Positions 12,186 to 22,923 of a DNA stretch of 64,000 nucleotides are shown here, one piece after another. Origin of the DNA: Oreocharis arfaki. Its lineage: Eukaryota > Chordata > Aves > Passeriformes > Paramythiidae. A model generated the notes under the pieces. It was not told the DNA's origin and searched no databases. It saw nothing but the letters and a program-made list of their open reading frames with translations. The translations under genes and the position numbers were made by a program. The stretch covers positions 1-64,000 of the forward strand of contig VZRR01002170.1 of the NCBI GenBank assembly GCA_013398015.1, given 5' to 3'. How positions within the stretch are numbered: the stretch's first letter is position 1; each line of letters opens with the position of its first letter.

Positions 12186-14331
12186 AGGTCTTAAACACTT
12201 TCTTAGCTCTAGGACAGGTTACCTTCTAGGTAAGGTTAACCCTTACTGAGAACTTACAAATTACACTCTCTAATGAGGTTTGGATCCCTCCGGCCTAGGG
12301 AGCTCTCCTTTTCATTGCAATAGGGATTTTCCAAGTACAACCTCAATCCATGACCCTGCACTCCTGCTCTTCTTTCAAAATTCCCAGAGGAATGTCTTTA
12401 TATTAGTAACTCCAGCAAAGGATTTTTTGGTCCCTCTGTTGCTAAACGGAGACGACAATCTTGAGAAGTGCCTTTCATTTACTTACCCATTTCAACTGAA
12501 GAGAATAGTGCAGACCTGGATGGCTCAGTCTAGTATTAAGTTAAACATCTTTGATTTTCTTTGCTTCCTTTTTCTTTATTTGTTGCACTTAAAAAAATAA
12601 TAAGTGAAAGAGAACCAATCAGAAAACTCTGGCCATTCCTGAGTCTGATGGACAAAGGATTGGGAAACAAAGTGAAAATGCAAACTCAGAATTACTGGAA
12701 ATGTCATGGACTTAAAAATAAAAACCACTGGTATAATTCCCACTGTGGATCGAAAGTCAAAGCAAACTAGCTTTTCGGTTGATCCCACTGTGATACTTCA
12801 GCTGCTCTTTGTAGAATTGAAAGGTATAGCAAAGAAATATTTCATATCAGCTCTGCTATGTATAATCATCTCTTCTTTTTTTTTTTCATTCTGATTCCTT
12901 TGATTGATTCTACAGCACCAAGGGTAAGAGTCATTACTCAAAAACCCTGAAATTCCAAGCGTTGGAGGGCTCTTCCACTTGGATGAGCACAGTAACTGAA
13001 GAGCTCACAGTATGGAAGTGGAGCATAAGACCCAGAAGTACGTGGTGATAAAAGTGTACTACAGTCTAGGGCACTGTGGTATCAAAGACATAAATCAAGG
13101 GCACTGTATTAGATGCATGTAGTTTTGTGATTAAAGCAGGCTTATGGAGCACAGCAAGCATGGAGCTTAATCTCTTGTATTGGTTGGGGAAATTTTACCC
13201 AGGAATTCCACCTGCTGAGAGAACATTTTATATTTTTTTCTATGCTCAGTTCTTTAAAGGAAGTGTTCCAGATACACTGAGGCACCTGCAAGATTCCTTG
13301 AGAGAGATGCCAAAAGTCTAGGGATAGGAGAGGGAAAGTGGGCTATGAAGTCTGCTTTCCATGAAGATTTTTTACTTCGTTGCCTATTTGTAGGTGGTCG
13401 CCTGCCTAATCTTGGAATTTAAAGATTTTTAGGATAACACACCTGCATCTTCTATTGCATTGCACTGGGGTCTGTGTCCCCAGCATCTGCATGAGTAACT
13501 TGAAAGAAAAGGGCAAAGGTGGAAGGAGGAAGAAGAAGGGAAGCAGGAATTTAAAAACATTCTGATGCACTCCGATCATATATGCATGTCTGTCCTTGTC
13601 ACTAAATCTAGTTCTTAGTCCTATTCTTTGAAAACTGAAGGAGAAGATCAGCCTTATGATTAAAAACCAGCCAAAAAAAGGGATCTAAACACTCCCCGGG
13701 AGACTGCCAGCACTGCATAGGCTGTACTCCGTTCACAAAGGAGTGATTGCTTATCTTCCTCTGGTTGGCTCTGTCCCATGTTTCCTAAAAACTCACCACA
13801 AAGAGAACAGAGCAAAATGAGTGGTGTCCAGAAACTGCAGGGATTGATTCCGTAGTCATACTGTCCTTTTATCCAGTTACAGTTTCAGGTGAAATGCACA
13901 CCAAGTCCACTTTCAGGAAGCAGATTTTGGACTGTATTTCAATCACCGTTCCAAAAACATTGCTCTCCCTTTTTAAGCACAGATTTAAATTTAGTCACTT
14001 TATCCTGAAATCACTGCTAAACACAAATGTTTAGGGTCATCCAATCTGCTCTTCTATCTCATGTACTTTGCCAACATTTGTGCATTCACCACTGCCTAAA
14101 TGTAGGGTTTTTTCCATTGAAGGAAATGAAAATTTACACACATACCCCCCTCCTCTTCCATCTGCCTTTCCCTTGTAATTAGCTTTTCTGCTTGGCCACT
14201 TTCCTGGGAAATGGAATATGTGTTTAAAGAATCTTTGAAATCTTGAGAGAAATCCTCTGAGTGTTGCTTCACAACCCGAAGTGGTGATCCTGCCACCTCC
14301 TCCAGAGACTGGTGATGTGCAGAGCGGTGTT
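12186..14331. other. Non-coding tract
   Basis: The first few hundred bases (to about 12390) keep the composition of the preceding block and may belong to it. The rest is AT-rich with no recognised gene or repeat. Open frames of 60-70 codons around 12560-12890 overlap in three phases and look random. Confidence 0.55.
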
Positions 14332-15414
14332 TGTGTACTGAGTTTGCGTAGCTGCAGTCTACATGGGTGTTTTCTCTGAGAAGCTGCTAGAAGCTTTCCA
14401 GAGCTAATGCCAGCCAGCTTCAAGATGGACCTACAGCTGGCCAGGCCTGGGCTCATTATCAGCAGTGGTGGCACCTCTGGGATAACAGAGTTAAGAATGG
14501 AGGAAAAAAAAAACCCTCCACAATAGCAGCCAGAGAATATATGGGTGAGAATATAGAAGACAAACAGTCCTGTGGACACCAAGGTCAGCAAAAAGGAGGC
14601 GGAAGAGATGCTTCAGGCATTGGAGCAGAGATTCCCCTGCAGCCCAAGGTGAGGCAGAGTGTCCCTCTGCAGCCCATAGAGGTCCACAGTAGAACAGATA
14701 TCCACCGGCAGTCCATGAAGGAGTCCACGCTGGAAGATGTGGATGCCCAACGGAGGCTGTGACCCTGTGGGAAGCCTGTGCTGGAGCAGGCTCCTGGCCA
14801 AACCTGTGGACCTCTGGAGAGTGGAGCCCGTGGTGGCCAAGGCGTTCTGGCAGGACTTGTGACTCCATTGGGGAAATAACACTGGAGCAGCCTGTTTACA
14901 AAGGACTGCCCACCCTGTAAGGGACACATCCTGGAGCAGTTTGTGGGCAGCTGTGCTATATGGGAAGGACACACATTGGAGAAAATCATGGACAACTGTC
15001 TCCTGTGGCAGGGAGCCCACACTGGAGCAGGTGAAGTGTGTGAGGAGCCCTCTGCCTGAGGAGGGAGTGGGTAAAACCATGTGGGATGAAGTTACCACAA
15101 TCCCCATCCCCATCCCGCTGCACTGCTGAGCAGGGAGGAGAAAGGGAACTTATAAGTTAAACTGAAAAAGTGAGGGGTTGGGAGAAGGTGTTTTTATGAT
15201 CTGGTTTCATTTCTCATTGCCTTATTCTGATGTGTTTGGTAATAAATTAAACCAAGTTCCTCAAACCAAGTCTGTTTTGCCCATTATGGAAATTGATGAG
15301 TGATCTCTCATTGTCCTTATCTCAAAATATGAGCGTTTCATTATATTTCATCTCCCCTGTCCCCCTGAGGAGGAGAGTGGGCACATGGCATCTAGCCAAG
15401 ATCAACACACCACA
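14332..15414 (+). mobile_element. Solo LTR of an endogenous retrovirus (ERVL-like)
   Basis: Plus-strand LTR of about 1.08 kb. It starts TGTGTACTGAGTTTGCG and ends ATCAACACACCACA, the TG..CA form. U3 holds GAGAAGCTGCTAGAAGCTTTCC and a TATA-region equivalent near 14478-14500. Downstream is a GC-richer stretch with a degenerate repeat of roughly 49 bp, marked by CTGGAGCAG-like words near 14730, 14781, 14830, 14882, 14931, 14976 and 15022. AATAAA lies at 15241-15246, and the characteristic avian tail follows: GTCTGTTTTGCCCATTATGG, GTGATCTCTCATTGTCCTTA, CATGGCATCTAGCCAAGATC. Most CpGs of the family appear lost, so it is not young. No clear target-site duplication was found and no internal genes remain, consistent with LTR-LTR recombination. 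The ERVL class comes from family resemblance and is unverified. Confidence 0.85.
15241..15246 (+). terminator. LTR polyadenylation signal AATAAA
   Basis: AATAAA sits at the expected place near the 3' third of the 14332-15414 LTR, just before the GTCTGTTTTGCC block. It marks the R region and supports the plus orientation. Confidence 0.6.
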
Positions 15415-15737
15415 GCCTATCAGAACCTAAGCTGATAAATTTTTTGATGATTCTGAGGACTGAAATTTTGGTTTTCAGCATACAGATCTCACTAAAGTCC
15501 TCCGTAGAGCATCTTAATCTTTTGGGATCTGGAACAGAGGGCACTAAATACGCAAACCATGTAGCTGACATTTGCCTTGGGAGTAAGTGCGGTGAGAAGC
15601 ATAAGAGAAAGGAAGCTTGAAATAATGCCAGCTACCTGCTTTGAACATTAAGATAAAGGAAATGCAAGAGTCACTTTTTGAGCTTTTATATTTTATTAAA
15701 AAGTTTCATTCTATTTTGTCTTTTAAAATATTGGAGT
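15415..15737. other. Short spacer between two LTRs
   Basis: About 320 bp of AT-rich sequence with no recognised feature. Confidence 0.6.
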
Positions 15738-16184
15738 TGATACCTTAGGTTTTAGCTTTTATATTTTTCAGATCCTGTACTGCCAAGTATGTAACTCTGA
15801 ATCTTAATACAGCCTGTTAGCTGCTGTTCTCCCATTCTGGTTAGGCATAACAAACTGTCTCCGATCCTGAACTCAAGGACGCCTTCTTGTCCCAGGCCCT
15901 GAAATGTGTAAACTAAGCCTCTGGGCAGGGGGAGCAAACTGGGCAGGGGGAGAGGGTAATCACATAATTACCTGAAATTATAATTGGAGAATTATCCCTG
16001 GTATGCAAATGGACCAAACTTTAAAATCTGTGAAAAACTTGTGACCCAGCGTGCATCTTGGGAGGAGCCCCTCAGAGGCTTTTGACTCCCAAGGTGTGCC
16101 TTTGAAGGCCCTTCAAATAAATACCTACTTTATTCTTGTAATCTTGTGTAGCCTCTGTTTTCAGGTAGCCACTTCAAGGCATCA
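15738..16184 (+). mobile_element. Solo LTR, second family (ERVK-like?)
   Basis: About 447 bp with matching inverted ends: it begins TGATACCTTAGG and ends CTTCAAGGCATCA, whose reverse complement is TGATGCCTTGAAG. Inside U3 a 14-bp word CTGGGCAGGGGGAG is repeated at 15921-15934 and 15939-15952. An octamer ATGCAAAT lies at 16003-16010 and a TATA-like TTTAAAA at about 16020-16026. These are followed by CTTGTGACCCAGCGTGCATC, CCCAAGGTGTGCCTTTGAAG and AATAAA at 16116-16121 in AAATAAATACCTACTTTATT. The order U3 repeats, TATA, poly(A) signal, short U5 is that of an ERV LTR. It shares no sequence with its 14.3-kb neighbour. No target-site duplication is evident. The class assignment is tentative. Confidence 0.75.
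16116..16121 (+). terminator. LTR polyadenylation signal AATAAA
   Basis: AATAAA lies about 60 bp before the 3' end of the 15738-16184 LTR and is followed by a T-rich stretch, as expected for an R region. Confidence 0.6.
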
Positions 16185-18384
16185 GAATGAAAAAAACTAA
16201 AGGTAGGAGTAAAAAAAGGGGAAAAAATTCAGTGTATGTGTATGCCCAGAGTCTAAATCAGAAGTGCCTAGTTACTGCTGTCTACAACTTGTAGAGTTAG
16301 TGTGTTTAAAAGGCAGCTAGATGCACAACTGCAGTGAATGAAATGTGTTTGTGGAGATATTAATACAGATATATTTGTCAGCATTTGCACTTTCTTAACT
16401 ATTAACCAGTTACTTTAATTACTTTTGATTGTTGCCTGTTTAGGTACAAGACAGGAGTGTTTGCTCTATATGTTATATTACCTGTCAGCCACCATCATTG
16501 CGGAGCTCTGAATGGAGAAAGAGTCCATGAAATACTGTAAAGGAAAAGTAATAATGAATATGGACAGTCAGTATAAGCAGTACAGCTTCCCAGCAGCTAA
16601 GAAGCAACATGTCCATTAAGCCTCTGGGTTATAAGTTCTCTGTTTATGCAAAGTAAATGCAATAATTACCAAACACATATTTCTGCCCCAGTCATGCCTC
16701 AGCCACAGCTAACATGTAAGGCTCAAGTGAACTAGTCACTTCAAAAAATCCATTTCTGGACACCTCAGGCAGCATCCTCTCAGTCCACTTGCAGTAGTCA
16801 TCAGAGGACCACCCTTTTAGGTGCAAACCATTTAGACAGTGCATAGCTAGAAGAAATCAAGAACTGGGGAAAGCCAGCATGCTGCCACAATGAACAGGTG
16901 TTTGACAAAAAATGTCAGTCACATCAAAATAAAATCAGGGCCAAAGAGGCCCTGGATAAAGGTAATGGAGTAGAAAATAGTGCCACAGGTATAATAATGC
17001 CTTTGTACTCAGGTGGAATATCAAGTCCGTTTCTGAACTATAATAGCATGACAGGTTCATGGGCAGGAAAATGAAATGCTGAGGAAAAGATTTCTGTACA
17101 AGAAGTAAGTAATCTTAAAGAAGAGTCATTTTAGGTAAAAGTTGAATTACATAGGTACATTGCTAGTAGGACTGAACAGCTTGATTTCTTTACCCTGCCT
17201 GGAGAACAGCTCTGGAATTTTCTGCATTGTCTGAAGGCTCTGTCGAGAGGAAATACTTTCTTTCATACAATGCAGAAATTACCTCCTTGTTGAAAAACAG
17301 CATCATGCCCAAGAGGCTTATAAGACTCAAAGTACATGTTGACATGGCTAATGAGAAGCACCATCATTATCGAACATAGTTTCGCCAAAGTTAAGGAAAA
17401 AACCCCTTCACTTCATGCTCCAGTGAAGAAAACAGAGACTAACAAGCAGAAGCCAGAGAGAAACTTTCTTAACCACATATGGACAGAAACTAGAATTCAG
17501 TTTTTACAACTCTGAGGAAGAGTTTACTAACCTGTATAGAGCTCTAAGTCCCTACATGGAGATGTAAAGGTCTTTCTATTTACGGAAAGTACATAAGCAG
17601 ATAATCAGTCTTCAATATACCAGAGTACCCCTCAAACTCTCAGATCCAATGCACAATTAGGGTGCAGCACCGCTTGAGCAATAGCCTTACCCTACCAACA
17701 AGGTGGAAAGAGCTCTGCTGCTGGAACAAGGAAATTATGTTGTGATATGCTGTTTTTGCATTACCAGTATTTGCACTGGATTCAGGTCAATAGTATTTGC
17801 AGAACCACATTTATCTAAAAGGGATTTAGAAAAAGCTAGGGGAATTGACCAGGCAATTTGGCATAACGAAGCAAGTGGACTAAGATGTGCCTAAAACTTG
17901 TCTCTTGAAAGTTGCCAAGGCAGCATTGCAAATGCTAATGTTCTTTTTTTCCATATGCTCAGTAGTCACAAAAGGCATAAAAGAAAATGGCATCTGGAGG
18001 TTAAAGACACATTTCTTAGAAATAAAGAAATATAATATCTCTATTCTTTATATTTTTTTCATTTCTCAATTGTGATCTTACAATGTCATGTATTGAAGAT
18101 TTTTAATTATGATTAGTTTGAAATAAAAGGCCAAGATGCTTTTCTGAGCACTTAAAAACAAACAAACTCTTAAGCAGCAGTTTAAGCTTAAAATTGAAGT
18201 AATTTTAGAGGTTTCATACCTATTCTGTTTTATGTTTAGAAAGGAAATTTTCAGTACAAAATAATATTCCACATTCCAGAGATTAAAGTATTTCAACACA
18301 TTGTTTAAGATAGAATTTCATTATTAGGGACTGCAATCTCTTCATTGTTCATTGTTTGACATTCTGAGCAAAGTCATGCCTAAC
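16185..18384. other. Non-coding AT-rich tract
   Basis: Unique-looking sequence without recognisable gene, RNA or repeat. Confidence 0.6.
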
Positions 18385-18455
18385 AGAACATAGAGTCATA
18401 GAGTGGTTTGTGTTGGAAGAGACCATTAGTGGTCATCTCATCCAGACAAGTGAAA
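18385..18455 (-). mobile_element. CR1 LINE 3'-end stub
   Basis: AGAACATAGAGTCATAGAG, then GTGGTTTGTGTTGGAAGAGACC, then GGTCATCTCATCCAG, is the reverse complement of a CR1 3' end. Only about 70 bp remain, and the following bases no longer follow CR1. Confidence 0.75.
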
Positions 18456-21387
18456 ATACTATGCCTTCATGCAGTCCTTGAGTAGTCCTTAATGACACCT
18501 CTGACTTCATTCTCACAAGACTGGTTATTCTCTCCAGGACAATGTGCTGGGTAGTCCCAAAGCTGTGAATTTAGATGTGTCTATGGCAGAATCTACTTGC
18601 CCATCAGACTGCTCTTTTCTACATTCAGTCTCATTTACTACTATGGAGACAAGGATTTTGCATGTTTTCCCATGGTTTTGGAGTGAACTTCTCTACAGTT
18701 TTCTCCTGAAAAAAGACAATGAGCAATGCTTACACAAAAAAGAACATTATTTTAAAAGAATAGGTTTTTGGAGTGACCTAAAATTAGTAATTAGCATGTT
18801 AAAAACTACTGATGCTTTCTCTTTTATTTCTTCTGCCCCCCTCCGCTCAGTTTTTATTATCTCTGCGAAAAAGTGTGTTAGCTATGAAATTGCCACTTTT
18901 GAAACCTTAGGGTTGCTATCTAAAATTTTTATGACTCAATAACTCCTTGAACTTCCTTTTTAGTTACCTTCAAATATTTTTTACCATGACTGAGCTGATA
19001 TAAGGCTTGGAACACGCCAGTATTTTCTTTGTTTCTACGTGAAGGGTGTGATTCTAAAGCAATTCAATTTGTTGCCATTTGCTCGTTACATGCTTTTCTC
19101 TATTGCAACTTTTCTCAATTCCCTGTATGTTTGCAGAAAGAAATGTGTACTTGTTTTGTTGTCACCTCATTTTTGGATGGGTTTTTTCTTTTCATTTTTT
19201 TTTAAATATATTGGCCAAATCAATTTTCTTCCATGTTTTCTCAGCATGTGAATGAGACTAAAACTCTAAATTGCTTTTCATTTATATTAACATCTTCTTT
19301 TCTCTCTCAGTGAGTGTGCTTCAGTCTCAGAAACTAATCTCCTGTATTTTCATTTGCTTTGCACTTCATTCCATATGCTGTTCTGGTAGCCTCTCCATTG
19401 TTTCAGAATAAGACAAAAGTTTCTCACAACAATATAAATCACATAAAGATTTCCATTGCTTGCTGAAGGGTGATTATCAGAACATCCTTAGTGATCTGCA
19501 TGTCAGGCTCTTAAGATCTTTATTTGCTCATTGAAAGGGTATGGTAAACAAGGAATTTCCCTAGAAGCTTTATAAATGGCAGATACATTCTTTAAATGAT
19601 CCATTTATCTTTCAATAAGAATATAAATCTTTGACAAGGCTATCTAGAGTGTCTCTTTGGAGCTGGGCACTGATTTTTCTTAGTTATGTTTATGTTTTGT
19701 TACGATGTGATAATGATATAAGGCTCATTTCTCCTACTTTCCTTGAAAGTGGGCAACAGATTTTTTCTCATCATCATTCCTCTCATTTAATGTTATCATT
19801 TTTATAGCTAATCACATTTTTACATCAGTACACTATGTGATGTTGTACGGTGGCATGTGTCTTAGGAACATGGAAAGATGTGGATGGAAGTTGGTTGGGC
19901 TGAATTGTTCTTTCAATCCTACATCTGCCTCTCACAGCGCACTAGTTTTAAGGAATATTCCTTAAGGAACTAAAGCGCAGGAATATTCATAGTGAACAAC
20001 TATAAAAAACATTGCCCACAGTAAGAAGTCCATTTTCATTAGTGAATGTTAGTCTGTGACTGGCGACACAATGATTTTATGAATTACTATATTTACTGCT
20101 GAAGGGTCAGAAAAGATGTTTGGGACCTGAGATGTTGCAACCTGAGAGGCATCTAAACCATCACAGAAATGGGGTCTGTTCTTCTTAGCCTCTTACTTGG
20201 TTCCAGCGATGAGCTAAACCTTAAAACTTGGTGGCAATGAGTTCACATACTAAATTTGCATATTTACCCCTCTCAAGGTTATGTTGGTGGACTTTCAGCT
20301 TCACTGAAGACTTGTTTATTCCTGTACTAGGAGAAAATTAGAAAAAACTGTAAAGAAAAATATCTGCGTTTTTTTCATATGGCATTCAGTATATTAAATA
20401 GTCTTGTCGTATCTTTTTAAATTCATTTCTTTCCCAAGCGAGACAATCTCAGTCTTGGTAATTTGTCATCACAGAAATTGTCCTTTGCTCTTAGTAATTT
20501 TCATCACCTATTTCTACATCTTCTTTATCTCTTTTTCAAATAGATTGACCAGGATTGAGCACCTATTGTAGCTGAGAACACATCACTGACATTAATAATA
20601 CTTTCAGAATGACGATCTGTCCCATCCTTTTACACTGTAACATCTTATTTGTTGTTTTGTTGTTTTTTTTGACCACTGCTGTACAGAATTTAATTCAACA
20701 ACATTTACCATAAATTAGGAAATCAGAATCCATTCGATTTGTTCAAGTAGGTGCTTAGGACCGGCAGTACCACCTTACAGACAATACGATATTTCATCTG
20801 TCATCATGTTGCTCATTTTACTCTCTGGCATTCCCTGCCTTTTCACTTACTTTAGGATTTATCTTATTTTAAAAATTGCTATTTTCTTCTTCTCCATTTC
20901 AGAAGCCTGCTCCATATCATCAACACTAAAACTACTGTGTCTCCAGACTGCTTGTTGAAGGAGATGGGGCAACATGGACAAAGTTCCCTAAAAAATGTCT
21001 GATTCAATATTGCCCATAAAAAACTTAAATTTTGTGTTTAATTTTTGTGGTGCAGGTGTGAAAATCTGATGCTATCCAGACAGCTAGCAGTGTGCCAGAC
21101 CCTGTCAAACTTGTAAAACACTTGCATACCTAGAGAGATAGCCTGGAGATGTGTGAAGATACACGTGACAGTGCCAGCTAGACTGTCTGCTTTTTGTGTC
21201 GCTGTGATAAGGTATTCCTGACTCACTGATAACTCAGGCAGGATGACACACAGGTTTGGGTTTTTTTCTGTTCGGTGTCTGTTATGGTGTTTCCTCTATG
21301 ATTCATGTACTGCAGAATTTCAGAGCTGCCATCAGAATTGTTCTTCCTCCTCAAACACTTTTGGAGTAGTCATTTCTTTTTCGAAAG
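18456..21387. other. Non-coding tract
   Basis: AT-rich. Contains an 18-bp perfect palindrome TTAAGGAATATTCCTTAA at 19948-19965. A 132-codon plus frame (18544-18942) and others have no recognisable product. No known repeat was found. Confidence 0.6.
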
Positions 21388-22923
21388 TGTGTTGGTTTAA
21401 CAAAGCCTGGTTTGTGGGGCCAGGAGAAAAGCTGCTCAAAACTTCTATGTCCTGCACAGAGCCAATCACTGAAGGCTCTGATGATGGCTGGGTTACTAAC
21501 CCAATTACACAAGTTGGATATGTCTCTGTGATGGGATATTTAAGAAAGGAAAAACCGCGAGAAGCTCCCTTTCTTGCTCCCCTCTGAGGGGAGGTGAGGG
21601 GGCCCTGGCTTCCCAGAGAGGGCTGGCAGGCCCTTCCCAGCGTGGTGGCCAGGGCTCTGCCACCAGGAGGGGCCATCCCAGCGCTGCGAGCAGCCACGTG
21701 GCCGAGACTGTGTGGCCGGGACCAGCGCGGGAGCCCCCACGTGGCTGGGGCGGTGCGGCCACTGACATCGCAGCATGGCTCGCAAGGAACTTTATTTGCT
21801 TAGCCACTTTTAACCACCCGTGCTGCAGACAGAAGGGCAGGGGCAACAACAACCTTTTCCTTTTCAGCGCCCTGAATGAAGAGAGGCGCTGGGTAGAGCC
21901 AGAGGCCAGTGCGGCCCGTGCGGTGCCAGCGAGGACAACATGGCCTGCAGCGAGAGACATGGTGAGCAATTCCCCAGTGTGGAGCCTGGACAAGAACAGC
22001 CTCTCAACTGAAACTTACGGACAGCAACTTTCTTCCAAGTCAGAGGAAAAGGAAAAGTGAGGAAAACCAACATGATGGCACCGAGGTCAGTGAAAAAAAA
22101 GGAGAGGGAGGAGGTGCTCCAAGGACCAGAGCTGAGATTCTCCTGCAAGCCATGGTGAGGTCTATGATACAACAAACTGTTTCTATGTATGTGAGGTGGA
22201 TGGGGGAGTGTAGAGATCCACGAGCAGCCCATGAAGAAGAGTGCTCATGCTGGAGCGCATGGATGCTGAGAAGCTGTAATCTAGTGAGGAACTTGGACAT
22301 AGAGACATGACCCTTGCTTTTAGAGATCGAGGAAGAGAGCCTTTGCTTCCAAACTAGAACAGCTCATCCTTAAAAGACTAAACCCCATGAACAAAAATGA
22401 CCCACATTAGGCAGCTGTGGGAAGACTGCTTGACCCGTGGGAGGGTGTTCACATTGCAGCAGGTTCGGGTGGGACTGCTGCTTGTGAAAGTTAAAACCAT
22501 GCTAGAAATGTTTGCAGAGAACTATCTCCCGCGGGAAGGATCTCACGGCACAGCAGAAGAAACTCTTCTCCTTAAACATACTGAAGAAAGACTTTTAAAA
22601 AGTTAAATACTGACCAAACTCTATGTTTTGTTTCCTTGCACGGTTGGTGGAAAGAGGGAGGGACTGGGGAAGAAAGGTGTTCTGAAAATTTGTTTTGGTT
22701 CTCATTACTCTTTTTACTTTTAATTCTGTTAATAATAAATCTTCTTTATACTGTGTAAGTTTTGAACCTCTTTTGCATTCAAGTTTTTTTTCCAACAATC
22801 CTTATCTCAACTCATGAAAATGAAGTTTTCAATTTCCCCTCCTCTGCTTAGCTATAGCAGACGGAAATGAGTGAATAGGTTTTTTGTGGGTCCTTGGTGC
22901 TTAACCAGCATCAAACCATGACA
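21388..22923 (+). mobile_element. Long solo LTR of an endogenous retrovirus, ERVL-like variant
   Basis: Begins TGTGTTGGTTTAACAAAGCC and ends CATCAAACCATGACA. Flanks are AAAG at 21384-21387 and again at 22924-22927, a likely 4-bp target-site duplication (5 bp with one mismatch if the end is set one base earlier). It shares layout with the 14332 LTR: GGGATATTTAAGAAAGG as TATA region (about 21534-21550), GAGGTCAGTGAAAAAAAAGG near 22082, and AATAAA at 22734-22739. The tail is CCTTATCTCAACTCATG. It is about 450 bp longer because of an extra GC-rich segment (about 21560-22060) between the TATA box and the GAGGTCAG block. That segment keeps many CpGs and two CACGTG E-boxes (21695-21700, 21738-21743). 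Open frames on both strands there (up to 162 codons) are by-products of GC content. No retroviral protein domains are seen. Confidence 0.75.
22734..22739 (+). terminator. LTR polyadenylation signal AATAAA
   Basis: Located in TTAATAATAAATCTTC in the 3' part of the 21388-22923 LTR, at the position equivalent to AATAAA at 15241 in the sister element. Confidence 0.55.

Noticed and set aside
14585..15113. Overlapping minus-strand frames of 145 and 166 codons
   Set aside because: They lie antisense inside a solo LTR and follow its degenerate tandem repeat. No retroviral or host protein similarity is apparent.
21505..22060. Frames of up to 162 codons on both strands
   Set aside because: They fall in the CpG-rich part of an LTR. 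Both strands are open, which is typical of GC-rich non-coding DNA.
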